Counted from the first letter of the stretch, positions 45,997 through 54,215 are shown. The stretch: 64,000 nucleotides of DNA from Actinoplanes missouriensis 431 (GCF_000284295.1 NC_017093.1:8184001-8248000), one strand, 5' to 3'. Translations and numbers: made by a program. Notes: generated by a model not told the origin, from the sequence alone.

Positions 45997-47493
45997 GTGC
46001 ATATCGCTGCGCATGGCGTGGGCAGGCTGTCCCGGCTGATCGCCGGGTGCGCCGGAATCACGGTCGCCGTCCTCGGCGCCCTGGATACGCGCACGCTCGA
46101 CGATGGCGTACCGCCGGAGGGGCTGCTGCCCACTCCGGCGGTCGCGCTCGTTCCGGCCGGGATCGCCCTCTTCGTCCAGGTGATTCCGGCTTCCGGTGGC
46201 CGCGCGCGCCGGATCCGCACCGTTGTCGTTGCCCTGCTCGCCCTGGCCGCCGCCGCCCTCGCGGCCGCCGGTGCCAGCGACTTCCCGGCCGCGACGGCCG
46301 CCGCCCTGCCGGCCGCGCTGATCGCCGGCACGATCCTGTTCCGAGCCCCGGAAGGTGCGGCGGAGCCCGCGCCCGCGAACAGCACCACGGAGCCCGCGCC
46401 CGCGAACAGCACCACGGAGCCCGCGCCGGCGAACACCCCGACCGGCGCCGCGGCGTCCGCACCCGCCGGCCCTACTGAAGTGCGCGATCGGGACGACTTC
46501 GCCAGTTCCCTGCTGCAGTCGATGAACGAGGCAGTGATGGTGCTGGACGCGAACTACCGGGTCATCGACGTGAACCGCCGCTGGCGGGAGCTGACCGGGT
46601 ACCCGGACGACGACGTGGCCCGCGATCCCCCGCCACTTCCTCCACCCGGATCCGGCGGCGACTGGACGATCCCCCGGGCCGACGGCACCGCCGTGCCGGT
46701 GCTCGCCACGATGGCCGCCATCCCGGACGCCGCCGGAACGACCCTCGGATACGTCGCCACCTGCGTCGACATCGCCGAGCGCAAGCACGCCGAGGACGCG
46801 CTGACCGAGCACGCCGCCGAGCTCGAGCGGGGCAACGCCCAGCTCGCCGCGGCGCTCGCCTTCAAGAACGACCTGACCTCGATGCTGACCCACGACGTGG
46901 CGCAGCCGATCAGCTCGATCGCGAGTCTCGCCGAGCTGCTCTCGGCGGACTGGGCGGACCTTCCGGACGACGTACGCCTGGAACTGGCCACGAAGATCGA
47001 CAAGAACACCCGGCGACTGGTCAAGATGCTGAACGACCTGCAGCTGCTCTTCCGGCTGGACACCGGCTCGGTCACCACCCGGCGGGCACCGGTGCCGCTG
47101 CTCGAAGTGGTCCGCACGGTCAGTGCCGCGATGGCCGGCGACCGGGGCGTCGAGATCACCATCGACGAGGATCTGACCGCGCTGGCCGACCGCGGGCATC
47201 TGACGGTCGTCGTGGAGAACCTTCTGAAGAACGCGCTGACCCACGGCTCCCCGCCGGTCCTGGTCAAGGCCGACAGGTATGCGGACAGCGTGCTCCTGGT
47301 CGTGCAGGACAGCGGTCCCGGCATCCCGGACGACGTGCTGCCCGGCATCTTCGGCCGGTTCATCCGGGGCGCCGGCCTGGGTCTCTTCATCGTCCGGCAC
47401 CTGGTCGAGGCGAACGGCGGCTCGGTGCGTTACGAGCACACCACGCCGCAGGGCGCCCGCCTGCTGGTGACCCTGGAGCGAGCACCGGCGTGA
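45997..47493 (+). CDS. Membrane PAS-domain histidine kinase
   Basis: A 498-residue sensor kinase. The first 120 residues hold about four hydrophobic helices (AGCAGITVAVLGALD; AVALVPAGIALFVQVIP; VVVALLALAAAALAAAG). A Pro/Ala-rich linker with three copies of EPAPANSTT-type repeat follows, then a PAS domain (NEAVMVLDANYRVIDVNRRW). His299 is in LTSMLTHDVAQPISSIASLA, and the ATPase part has VVENLLKNALTHG, VQDSGPGIPDDVLPGIFG and GAGLGLFIVRHLV. The GTG at 45997 follows GGGGG. A terminator follows at 47509-47532. The signal sensed is unknown. Confidence 0.88.
   Translation: MHIAAHGVGRLSRLIAGCAGITVAVLGALDTRTLDDGVPPEGLLPTPAVALVPAGIALFVQVIPASGGRARRIRTVVVALLALAAAALAAAGASDFPAATAAALPAALIAGTILFRAPEGAAEPAPANSTTEPAPANSTTEPAPANTPTGAAASAPAGPTEVRDRDDFASSLLQSMNEAVMVLDANYRVIDVNRRWRELTGYPDDDVARDPPPLPPPGSGGDWTIPRADGTAVPVLATMAAIPDAAGTTLGYVATCVDIAERKHAEDALTEHAAELERGNAQLAAALAFKNDLTSMLTHDVAQPISSIASLAELLSADWADLPDDVRLELATKIDKNTRRLVKMLNDLQLLFRLDTGSVTTRRAPVPLLEVVRTVSAAMAGDRGVEITIDEDLTALADRGHLTVVVENLLKNALTHGSPPVLVKADRYADSVLLVVQDSGPGIPDDVLPGIFGRFIRGAGLGLFIVRHLVEANGGSVRYEHTTPQGARLLVTLERAPA
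46363..46443 (+). repeat. 27-bp in-frame tandem repeat in the kinase linker
   Basis: Three 27-bp units start at 46363, 46390 and 46417; the first two are identical and the third differs at a few bases. Each encodes E-P-A-P-A-N-S/T-T/P-T. The segment links the membrane part to the PAS domain. Confidence 0.88.
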
Positions 47494-47508
47494 GCGCGGA
47501 GACGACAA

Positions 47509-47532
47509 AAGGCCGGCCCGAGGGCCGGCCTT
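47509..47532. terminator. Hairpin terminator after the PAS kinase
   Basis: AAGGCCGGCC and its complement flank a CGAG loop. It ends the kinase transcript and also faces the convergent SRPBCC gene. Confidence 0.85.
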
Positions 47533-47547
47533 CGCTGCGCAGGAGGG

Positions 47548-48384
47548 CTAACTGCCTCGCTCTTCCTCATTTATCATCCCGTCGCCCCACATGTCCGACT
47601 TGCTGGTGTGACCGCCCATCCGCGCGCTCCCGGCCACCCCGCCACTCAGCGGCCCGGGCCCGGCGACCCGCCGGCCACCGCCCGTCTCCTGCGACGCGGC
47701 CCGAAGCCCGCTCATGTCCGCCGCGGTCGGCGTGTTGTGCAGCGGGTTGTCGGTGAGCCGGGTGCCGGTCGGGTCGGCGTTGCCGAGGTCCGCCGCGCCG
47801 GTGTCCCATCCTGCGCCGGGGCCGGGCGCCGGCTGGGACGCGTTGCGGTTACGGATGCGCTGGGCCACCGAGGCCGGCGATGCGGGGTTCGCCATGGCCG
47901 CGTTGCCCAGGAACGAGCGTCCGGTCATCTGCTTGGTGCTGGCGCCGGTCGGAATCGGGCGGCCGCCCAGCACGCCGCTCTCGACCAGCCCCTTGAACGT
48001 GGTGAGGTCGGCCTTGAGCCGGCGGTTCAGCGACTCCTGACCGTGCCGATCACTCGGCATCAGGAACGCGATGTCCGCCTCCAGTTGCGCCACGATCTGG
48101 GTCTTGGTCTCGCCCATCGGCCGCAGCGTGAGCGTCTCCGCGAGCAGTGGCCCTTCCATCGTCGACCACGAGACCCGCTCGTCCGGCGATCGCTCGATGA
48201 TCTGGGCGTCGAACTCGCGCCGCTTCCCGTCCACGTCCATGATCCAGTGGGTCTGGTCGGCGCCGATCGCCGTCACCTGCCGGACCCCGGTCATGAAACG
48301 CGGGTAGTTCTCGAACGCCGCGAGCTGTTCGTACACCGTGTGGACCGGCGCACTGACCTCGATCGCCTGCTGAACCATGCTCAT
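47548..48384 (-). CDS. SRPBCC-family protein with long disordered tail
   Basis: A 278-residue protein. The first 145 residues are a START-like fold (MVQQAIEVSAPVHTVYEQLA; FPRFM-type strand in ENYPRFMTGVRQVTAIG; MEGPLLAETLTLRPMGET). The last 120 residues are Gly/Ser/Pro/Asn-rich and disordered, ending SKSDMWGDGMINEEERGS. This tail is unusual for the fold and may bind a partner or be a substrate for modification. The ATG at 48384 has GGAGAG upstream. No pathway partner is evident. Confidence 0.8.
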   Translation of the reverse strand: MSMVQQAIEVSAPVHTVYEQLAAFENYPRFMTGVRQVTAIGADQTHWIMDVDGKRREFDAQIIERSPDERVSWSTMEGPLLAETLTLRPMGETKTQIVAQLEADIAFLMPSDRHGQESLNRRLKADLTTFKGLVESGVLGGRPIPTGASTKQMTGRSFLGNAAMANPASPASVAQRIRNRNASQPAPGPGAGWDTGAADLGNADPTGTRLTDNPLHNTPTAADMSGLRAASQETGGGRRVAGPGPLSGGVAGSARMGGHTSKSDMWGDGMINEEERGS

Positions 48385-48457
48385 CGCAACTCTCCCATGC
48401 TGAAGTGCTGGCATGACAGAGCGTACGGAGACGAGCACTGGTCGTGTTCAGTTTTAC

Positions 48458-49186
48458 TCAGACGCGACGCAGGTACTGCCAGCGGCCCACCTCGGCGGCG
48501 TACCGGGCGTCACTCGCGGGAACCAGCGTCACGGCGGCGTCGCGCAGCGCGTTCACCATGCGCGCGGACGGGCTGCGCCACGCCTCGCTGATCTCCACGG
48601 CTGTCCCGGTGGTCCGGCAGGCGCTCGCCAGCGCGGCGACCATCTCCGGGCCGACCACGCCGTCGTCGACACCCGCCTGGGCGAGCAGCGCCAGCGGGCG
48701 GGCGAGCTGGGCCGGGACGTACCGGGAGGCTCGCTCGATGCCCTTGACCGTGGTCTCGACGAGCTGCTCGGCGACCTGCTCGGGGGTGAGCGCGCCGGCG
48801 TCGAGAGCCGACCGCAGCTGCCGGGCGTCCAGCAGCTCGCCGCCGACCGGGAGCGCGGAGACCGCGACCGACAGCGCGTCCAGCTGGGCCAGGTCGGACG
48901 GCAGGGCCAGCCAGCCGTCCGGGCGGATCACCTCGACCTCGGCGGCCACCCGCAGCGTCAGTTCGGTCCGGTGCCGGGCACGGCGGACGGCGTCGGCGTA
49001 CGCGGTGAGCCAGCCGGTCTCCGGGCCGGCCTGATCGGCGAAGGTCAGCGAGCGCAGACCGGCCCGGTCGGCGGCCGAGACGACCACGCCGACGGCGTCC
49101 CGGCCGGACGCGAAGCCGGTGTGCACGTGGGCATCCACCGTCAGATCCAGTGCGCCGACGACGACTGACTCGCGCTCTACCACCAC
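48458..49186 (-). CDS. PHP-domain phosphoesterase-like protein
   Basis: About 242 residues. It has the first PHP metal motif LTVDAHVHTGFASGRDAVG near residue 17, followed by GLRSLTFADQAGPE and a Glu in AAEVEVIRPDGW. The C-terminal part has TAVEISEAWRSPSARMVNAL and LVPASDARYAAEVG. Several metal His residues of histidinol phosphatases or DNA polymerase PHP domains are not obvious, so activity is uncertain. The GTG at 49186 is chosen because GGGGAG lies 5 nt upstream; an ATG at 49231 without a ribosome binding site is the alternative. It is divergent from the M23 peptidase gene. Confidence 0.75.
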   Translation of the reverse strand: MVVERESVVVGALDLTVDAHVHTGFASGRDAVGVVVSAADRAGLRSLTFADQAGPETGWLTAYADAVRRARHRTELTLRVAAEVEVIRPDGWLALPSDLAQLDALSVAVSALPVGGELLDARQLRSALDAGALTPEQVAEQLVETTVKGIERASRYVPAQLARPLALLAQAGVDDGVVGPEMVAALASACRTTGTAVEISEAWRSPSARMVNALRDAAVTLVPASDARYAAEVGRWQYLRRV

Positions 49187-49273
49187 GCTTGCTCCCCGCG
49201 TTTCAAGGACGGGGTTCTTCCCGTCTGCCATGAGAGTGCGGGAGCGATGTTGTCGGCCGGGTCAGCGGCCGGT

Positions 49274-49305
49274 GCAGGTGAGGTGCGTCATCGGCCCCCA
49301 CCTGC
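49274..49305 (+). promoter_or_regulatory. Structured leader before the M23 peptidase gene
   Basis: GCAGGTG at 49274-49280 is exactly complementary to CACCTGC at 49299-49305. A second stem (CGGGT with ACCCG) follows just after. It lies 100-130 bp before the M23 start. Actinobacterial wall hydrolase genes often carry c-di-AMP riboswitches in this position, but I could not match that consensus, so only RNA structure is claimed. Confidence 0.35.
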
Positions 49306-49406
49306 GGCAACCGGGTCGCACCCGTCGGGCACTCCGGCCGGTACCCGTACCCGGGCAGGCTCTTCCCTACCGCGCGCACACGCCCGCGTACGCAGGAAGG
49401 GAACGC

Positions 49407-50282
49407 ATGAAGGTCCGACATCCCGGCCGTACCGTGCTCGCTGCCGCCGCCCTGGCGAGCCTGCTGACCTCGGCGGCCGCAGCGCCCGCCGCCGCGGCGA
49501 CGGGTGCTGCGGCGAAGGTCGCGGTGGTCACCGGCACCGCGAAGACCGGCAGCACGCCTCTGAACATGCGCCGCTCGCCGTCGGCGGGCGCCGAGCGGGT
49601 CGGCTCGGTCGCGAACGGCGGGACGGTCTGGATTCTCTGCCAGGCCGCGGCGCAGCAGATCACCGGCACGGTACGCACCACGAACCTCTGGGACCACCTG
49701 GCGAACGGTTCCTGGGTCTCGGACGCCTACGTGGTGCGCCCGAGCACCGGCATCCCCCGATGCGCGGCCGCCGAGACGCCCGCCGAAACGCCCGTCGAGC
49801 GGGCGCCGGCCATCCCGAAGAAGCTCGCCGGCGAGAGCTGGCGGCTGCCGGTCGGCGCGAGCCTGGTGAGCGGGTTCCGCACGACCGCCCGCCCGTCGCA
49901 CGACGGCGTCGACCTCTCCGCGGCCCGCAACACCCCGATCGTCGCCGCCGCTGCCGGCACGGTGATCCGGGTGGTCTGCAACGTCTCCGCCGGTTCGTGC
50001 GATGTGGACGGCAACCGCACCCTCTCCGGCTGCGGCTGGTACGCCGAGGTGCAGCACATCGGCGGCATCGTGACCCGGTACTGCCACATGGTCCGCCGCC
50101 CGTCCGTCACGGTCGGTCAGGCGGTGGCGAAGGGCCAGCAGATCGGGTACGTCGGTACGTCCGGCTCGTCGTCCGGACCCCACCTGCACTTCGAGGTGCA
50201 CGTGAACGCGGCGCCGGCCACGCACGCCAACGCAGTCGATCCGATCGCGTTCTACCGCAGCCGAGGCCTGGCACTCGGATAA
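49407..50282 (+). CDS. Secreted M23 (LytM-type) metallopeptidase with SH3-like domain
   Basis: A 291-residue exported wall peptidase. The signal peptide is RTVLAAAALASLLTSAAAAP. An SH3b-like domain follows (PLNMRRSPSAGAERVGSVAN). The M23 domain starts at LVSGFRTTARPSHDGVDLSA, with zinc His and Asp, and continues with VTRYCHMVRRPSVTVGQAV and GPHLHFEVHVN holding the HxH zinc site. It probably cuts cross-links in peptidoglycan. The ATG at 49407 has GGAAGGGA upstream. Its stop codon lies inside a short tandem repeat (50271-50330). Confidence 0.92.
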   Translation: MKVRHPGRTVLAAAALASLLTSAAAAPAAAATGAAAKVAVVTGTAKTGSTPLNMRRSPSAGAERVGSVANGGTVWILCQAAAQQITGTVRTTNLWDHLANGSWVSDAYVVRPSTGIPRCAAAETPAETPVERAPAIPKKLAGESWRLPVGASLVSGFRTTARPSHDGVDLSAARNTPIVAAAAGTVIRVVCNVSAGSCDVDGNRTLSGCGWYAEVQHIGGIVTRYCHMVRRPSVTVGQAVAKGQQIGYVGTSGSSSGPHLHFEVHVNAAPATHANAVDPIAFYRSRGLALG

Positions 50283-50330
50283 CGGGCACTCGGATAACGG
50301 GCAACTCGGATATCGGGCAACTCGGACCGG
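50271..50330. repeat. 15-bp tandem repeat across the M23 stop codon
   Basis: GCACTCGGATAACGG occurs twice in a row (50271-50285, 50286-50300), followed by two diverged copies (GCAACTCGGATATCGG and a 14-bp end). The first copy contains the last codons and the TAA of the M23 gene, so the array copied a stop-codon region. Confidence 0.85.
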
Positions 50331-50336
50331 AACGGC

Positions 50337-50368
50337 CGGAGGCGGCGCCCCGGTGGGCGCCGCCTCCG
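50337..50368. terminator. Bidirectional terminator between M23 and csrA
   Basis: A 14-bp perfect stem beginning CGGAGGCGGCGCCC with a CGGT loop, placed between the convergent M23 and csrA genes. Confidence 0.85.
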
Positions 50369-50374
50369 CCGAAA

Positions 50375-50617
50375 TCACTCGTCCGGGTCGGACTTCTCGA
50401 GCATCCGGGTCAGCGCGTGGACCGCGTCCTCGGTCGGCGACGCGGCCTCCCGATTGGCGTCCTGCAGCTCGCGATAGACCTCTTCGCGATGGACCTGCAC
50501 GTCCCGAGGAGCCTGGATGCCCAGCCGGATGACGTCACCACGGGCCTCGAGAACCGTGATGACGACGTCGTCGCCGATCATCACGCTTTCCCCTGCCCGG
50601 CGGGTCAGCACAAGCAT
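50375..50617 (-). CDS. csrA: Carbon storage/flagellin translation regulator CsrA
   Basis: An 80-residue RNA-binding dimer protein starting MLVLTRRAGESVMIGDDVVI, the CsrA core, followed by LGIQAPRDVQVHREEVYREL. The C-terminus runs 15-20 residues longer than E. coli CsrA and is charged. CsrA binds GGA-containing hairpins and blocks ribosome access. The ATG at 50617 has GGAGGAGGG upstream. It lies downstream of fliW in the flgN-flgK-flgL-fliW operon but behind a hairpin at 50687-50721. In Bacillus, FliW sequesters CsrA; the same pair here implies control of flagellin translation. Confidence 0.96.
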   Translation of the reverse strand: MLVLTRRAGESVMIGDDVVITVLEARGDVIRLGIQAPRDVQVHREEVYRELQDANREAASPTEDAVHALTRMLEKSDPDE

Positions 50618-50660
50618 CGGGTGCCCTCCTCCATCCACCCCTCCAACCATCCGTCCTTTC
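50618..50660 (-). promoter_or_regulatory. GGA-rich csrA leader, likely CsrA autoregulatory site
   Basis: On the csrA strand, six GGA triplets occur within about 33 nt directly before the start codon, and the last two form the ribosome binding site. CsrA recognises GGA in loops. This density suggests several CsrA dimers could bind the leader and repress csrA itself. Confidence 0.65.
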
Positions 50661-50686
50661 GACAGCATGGAACGGACAGCATGGCA

Positions 50687-50721
50687 AAGGCGCGGTCGCG
50701 AAGGAAACGCGACCGCGCCTT
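50687..50721 (-). terminator. 14-bp hairpin between fliW and csrA
   Basis: AAGGCGCGGTCGCG and its exact complement flank a 7-nt loop, 11 bp after the fliW stop. Read leftwards it is followed by TTTGCC. It may end most fliW transcripts and leave csrA to its own promoter or to read-through. A 10-bp direct repeat, GACAGCATGG at 50661-50670 and 50675-50684, lies between it and csrA. Confidence 0.75.
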
Positions 50722-50732
50722 GTTCAGGAGGA

Positions 50733-51170
50733 TCAGAACTTCCGATTCATGATCGCCCGGACCGGGTAGCCCGATCCACTCAGGACGACCTGCATGGCGC
50801 GCATGGAGTCGCGGTCCACCACGATGGGCGCGAGCAGATTCGCCGTGGTTTCCTCGGTGCCCGCGGTGATGACCGTGAGCAGCAGCAGACGGTCCGGGTC
50901 CTTCGTGTTCAGTGCCGCGAAAACCTGGTTCTCGATCTCCGGCGCGTACTCCGGGAAGAACGGCTCCGGCGGCGCGACGAGGAAACGCAACTCCGGGTTG
51001 TCGACGGAAGTGAGTGCGAAGAGCAGTCCTTCGTCGTTGAGACGCACCAGAACGAATTCCCGGTGCGCCGGGAAACCCGGCATGGGCACCGCCATCGTGA
51101 TGGTCGGCAACCCAAGCGACGGGTCGGTCATGGTGGCCTCGATCGGTCGGGACGCGGTGCGAGTAGTCAT
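50733..51170 (-). CDS. fliW: Flagellar assembly factor FliW
   Basis: A 145-residue protein. The core matches FliW: LPTITMAVPMPGFPAHREFV, LLFALTSVDNPELRFLVA and LLLLTVITAGTEETTANLLA, ending PVRAIMNRKF. FliW binds either flagellin or CsrA, so free flagellin releases FliW to inhibit CsrA. The ATG at 51170 has AGG 6 nt upstream; a GTG at 51176 overlapping the flgL stop (GTGA) is possible. It is co-directional with flgL and csrA. Confidence 0.94.
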   Translation of the reverse strand: MTTRTASRPIEATMTDPSLGLPTITMAVPMPGFPAHREFVLVRLNDEGLLFALTSVDNPELRFLVAPPEPFFPEYAPEIENQVFAALNTKDPDRLLLLTVITAGTEETTANLLAPIVVDRDSMRAMQVVLSGSGYPVRAIMNRKF

Positions 51171-51172
51171 GG

Positions 51173-52099
51173 TCACCTCAGGAAATCGATGAGCGAGGGC
51201 TGGATCACCTTGGCCGTGGCGGCCAGGGCGGCCTGATACGAGGTCTGCTGGAGCTGCAATTCCATGATCGCCTTCGGCAGGTCGACATCCTCGATATCGG
51301 AGAGCTGCGACGACACGGACATCAAGCGATCCTCAGCGGACTGCTTCATCTGGGTAACCCGATTGTATCGGGCACCTACCTCCGAAAGCGTGGAATTCAG
51401 GATCTCTGACGCTTTATCGAGATTCTTCAGACCAGCAGTAATACCGGCGCTGTCTCCGTCACGCATGGCATCGGTAAGCCCTTGCAGGACATTGAAGAGT
51501 TGCGCTGGATTGGGGTCGGTCGAGCCCGGCAGAGTCTCCGCTCCGAAGACCTCCGGGCCTCGTACGTCGACGCGAACCTTGGCGTTCGGGCCGATCGTCC
51601 GGAGCACTTCGCCGTCGGCTTCGCCGGTGTATCCACCGGTCGACCCATAAGCGGCGTTCCCCGGTGTGGCGCCCCCGAATACCGGACGATCCATGTACTT
51701 GGTGTTGGCGTACTGGATCAGAGTGCCTTTGATCTGTTCGATCTCGGCGGCTCGAGCCTTGTTGGCCTCCGGAGTGCTGCCGCCGCCGGCGCTGCTCGCC
51801 GCCAGGGTCAGTTCACGAACCTTGGCGACCAGGACCGTCGCGTCCTGCAGGGTGTCCTGCACGGTTCCGAGACGGCCCATGGCGTCGTCGGCGTTCGTCG
51901 AGTACTTCTTCTGCGCGCGCACCTCGCTGCGCAGCTGGAGGGCGGTCACCGTGCCCGTCGGCGAGTCGGACGGGCGATGCAGCTGCTTGCCGCTGGAGAT
52001 CTGGTCCTGCGCGGTCTGGGTGCGGCTGAGATTGCGCTGCAGGCTCGCCATCGTCCTGGTGCGGACGCTGCTTTCGGTGACCCGTGGGCTACTGCTCAT
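51173..52099 (-). CDS. flgL: Flagellar hook-filament junction protein FlgL
   Basis: A 308-residue protein with flagellin-like ends. The N-terminal coiled region has RVTESSVRTRTMASLQRNLS and ISSGKQLHRPSDSPTGTVTA; the C-terminal region has TLSEVGARYNRVTQMKQSAE and ends KVIQPSLIDFLR. It forms the second junction (HAP3) between FlgK and the filament. It lies 14 bp after flgK in the same operon. Confidence 0.95.
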   Translation of the reverse strand: MSSSPRVTESSVRTRTMASLQRNLSRTQTAQDQISSGKQLHRPSDSPTGTVTALQLRSEVRAQKKYSTNADDAMGRLGTVQDTLQDATVLVAKVRELTLAASSAGGGSTPEANKARAAEIEQIKGTLIQYANTKYMDRPVFGGATPGNAAYGSTGGYTGEADGEVLRTIGPNAKVRVDVRGPEVFGAETLPGSTDPNPAQLFNVLQGLTDAMRDGDSAGITAGLKNLDKASEILNSTLSEVGARYNRVTQMKQSAEDRLMSVSSQLSDIEDVDLPKAIMELQLQQTSYQAALAATAKVIQPSLIDFLR

Positions 52100-52113
52100 G
52101 AACGGGACTCTCC

Positions 52114-53544
52114 CTACCTGCCGACCAGGCCGGTCCGGTTGATCAGTTGGTCGAGCATCGAGTCGATCGTGGTGAGGACCCGCGACGCGGCCTCATATCC
52201 ACGCTGGTACGTGAGGAGGTTGGTCATCTCCTCGTCGAGGTTCACGCCGGACTCCGCGTCCCGGGCGGCGTCCACCTGGTCGGTCACCGCGTTCTGGATG
52301 TCCCGCCGGCGGATCGAGGACTGTGCCGCGACGCCGAGGTCGCCGATCAGGGACTGGTACTCGGCGTCGGCGCCGGTCCGCGACGTGGAGAGCTCGGAGA
52401 TGTCGTCGGCGATCACGCCGTCCAGCACCCCACCCGGGTCGAGGGTCGGGTCGCCGGAGGAGATGGCGAGCTTGTCGGGGTCGGTGACGCCGACCGTGAT
52501 GTTCGCGGCGGAGAGCGGGTTGGCGTTGCCGGCGACGAAGAAGTTCTCACCGGGGCCGGTGCCGTCGATGCTGTACCCGAGTTTGTGGATGTCGTTCACC
52601 GTCTTCGCCAGCGTCGTCGCGACCTTGTCGAGCCGCTCGGACATGGTCTGCAGCGTCCCGCCGCGGGCCAGCATCTCCATCGCCGCGCCCATCGAGCCGC
52701 CCGGGCTCACCGGCGACTTGGTGTCGGTGAACCGCAGGTTGACCTCGGTGGTGCCCAGGTCCTCCAGCCGCAGTGCGCCACCGGCCTCGATCTCGATCGG
52801 CCGGGTGGTGAACTCGGAGACCAGCGGTGCGCTGCCGACGTAGACGCTGAGCGCGCCGTTCGGCAGGTCGGTCGCGGTGGCGCCGACCATCTCGGAGAGC
52901 TTCAGCACCGCCTGTCCCCGCTGGTCCTGCAGTTCGTTGGCCTGCAGGCCGGCCGCGGTGGCGACGACGATCTCCTGATTCAGCCGGGCGATCGTCTCAG
53001 CTGCCTTGTTCACCTCGCCGACATAGGTGTCGAGGCCGGCGCGGGTCGCCTGGTACTGGTTGTTCAGCTGCGCCGACGCGTCGTTGAGCGTCGCCGCGAC
53101 GGTGGTCGCCTGCTGGATCATCGCCGCTTTCGGCGCGGCCTTGTCCGGGTTGGTGGAGACCGCGTTCCAGCCGTCCCACATGTCCTGGAGCCGCGCCTGC
53201 AGCGCGGTGTCGCTGGGCTCCGCGAAGGCGTCCTCGATCAGCGCGTACGACGAGGCCCGCTCGTTGTGATACGCCGAGTTCGCGTGCTCGGTGTAGCTGC
53301 GCTGGTCGAGTGCGGTGTTGCGGAGCCGCTCCACCGAGGAGACCGTGACGCCGCTGCCCACCGCGGTGGTGGTGGCGTAGACGCCCGGTACGAGATTGGC
53401 GTTCTGCGATTGCATCACCACGCGCTGCCGGGTGTAACCCTCGGTGCTCGCGTTGGCGATGTTCTGGCCCGTGACGTCCAGGCCGCGGCGCTGCGCGTAC
53501 AAGGAGGTCAGCGCCGTATTGAGTCCACTGAAAGTGCTGCCCAT
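52114..53544 (-). CDS. flgK: Flagellar hook-associated protein FlgK
   Basis: A 476-residue HAP1 protein. It starts with the axial motif STFSGLNTALTSLYAQRRGL and QNIANASTEGYTRQRVVMQ and ends NLLTYQRGYEAASRVLTTID, the paired coiled coil shared by rod-hook proteins. The centre is variable. It is the first hook-filament junction protein. Its ATG overlaps the flgN stop by one base (TGATG). Confidence 0.96.
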   Translation of the reverse strand: MGSTFSGLNTALTSLYAQRRGLDVTGQNIANASTEGYTRQRVVMQSQNANLVPGVYATTTAVGSGVTVSSVERLRNTALDQRSYTEHANSAYHNERASSYALIEDAFAEPSDTALQARLQDMWDGWNAVSTNPDKAAPKAAMIQQATTVAATLNDASAQLNNQYQATRAGLDTYVGEVNKAAETIARLNQEIVVATAAGLQANELQDQRGQAVLKLSEMVGATATDLPNGALSVYVGSAPLVSEFTTRPIEIEAGGALRLEDLGTTEVNLRFTDTKSPVSPGGSMGAAMEMLARGGTLQTMSERLDKVATTLAKTVNDIHKLGYSIDGTGPGENFFVAGNANPLSAANITVGVTDPDKLAISSGDPTLDPGGVLDGVIADDISELSTSRTGADAEYQSLIGDLGVAAQSSIRRRDIQNAVTDQVDAARDAESGVNLDEEMTNLLTYQRGYEAASRVLTTIDSMLDQLINRTGLVGR

Positions 53545-54029
53545 CAGATCGCCTCATCAACCAGGCTGGGGCGGCGAGCGCCGCCGGTGACGGTCTGGCC
53601 CTGCGGCCCGTACGTTTCCACAGTCTCGGCGAACGCGAGCATGGTTTCGCGAGCCGCGCGCTGTCCGGCCGTGAGCAGGTCACGGTTGACGTCGGCCAGG
53701 GCCCGGATCTCCGACGTCAGCAGCAAAAACGCCTTACGGTGCTGGTGCAGCAGGTCCGACCAGGGGTCGGGCGCCGCGTCCGCGAGCTCGCCGAGGGAGG
53801 CGTCGGGTGACAGGCCGAGTTCGGCGGCGACCTCCTGCGAGTACGCGGCGCGGATGACCTCGGTCTGCCGGATCTGGTCGAGCACAACCTCCACCTCACG
53901 GGTGGCGTGGCTGAGCCAGCGTGACCGGTTGGCGGCGAGGAGCAACTGCTCCTCCTCAAGCTTGAACAGCAGCATCTCCAGCAGCTCACGTGCACGCCAC
54001 AGGACGCTGGCCAGGTCGGTCAGGCTCAC
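53544..54029 (-). CDS. flgN: FlgN-type export chaperone
   Basis: A 161-residue helical protein (ARELLEMLLFKLEEEQLLLA; ANRSRWLSHATREVEVVLDQ) of FlgN type, the chaperone that guards FlgK and FlgL before export. It heads the leftward operon flgN-flgK-flgL-fliW-csrA. It starts at GTG 54029 with GGAGG upstream, and a FliA-type promoter lies at 54091-54118. Assignment rests on helical pattern and position, since FlgN sequences vary. Confidence 0.88.
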   Translation of the reverse strand: MSLTDLASVLWRARELLEMLLFKLEEEQLLLAANRSRWLSHATREVEVVLDQIRQTEVIRAAYSQEVAAELGLSPDASLGELADAAPDPWSDLLHQHRKAFLLLTSEIRALADVNRDLLTAGQRAARETMLAFAETVETYGPQGQTVTGGARRPSLVDEAI

Positions 54030-54090
54030 CCGGACCTCCGTGTCGTCTCGCTGTCGGGCTCACCCCCTCGGCGGACCCGCTCATTCGGAC

Positions 54091-54118
54091 AGGTCGGCAC
54101 ATCCGCCGTGCCGCTGAG
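54091..54118 (-). promoter_or_regulatory. FliA-type flagellar promoter for flgN operon
   Basis: On the minus strand CTCA, then 16 nt, then GCCGACCT. The -10-like part resembles the FliA/SigD consensus GCCGATAA. It lies 62 bp before the flgN start. The same layout occurs before flgB and fliD. Confidence 0.7.
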
Positions 54119-54215
54119 CGGTTTCCGACGATCGCCCCACCCGCTCACCCGGGACGGGTGGACAGCCGGGCATTCCCCGGTTCGCCCGAAAAGCCCGAAA
54201 AAATCTCAGAGAATG

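Noticed and set aside
49200..49406. c-di-AMP riboswitch before the M23 gene
   Set aside because: Stems are present but I could not place the conserved core bases. A covariance search against the ydaO-yuaA family would decide; a significant hit would restore the call.
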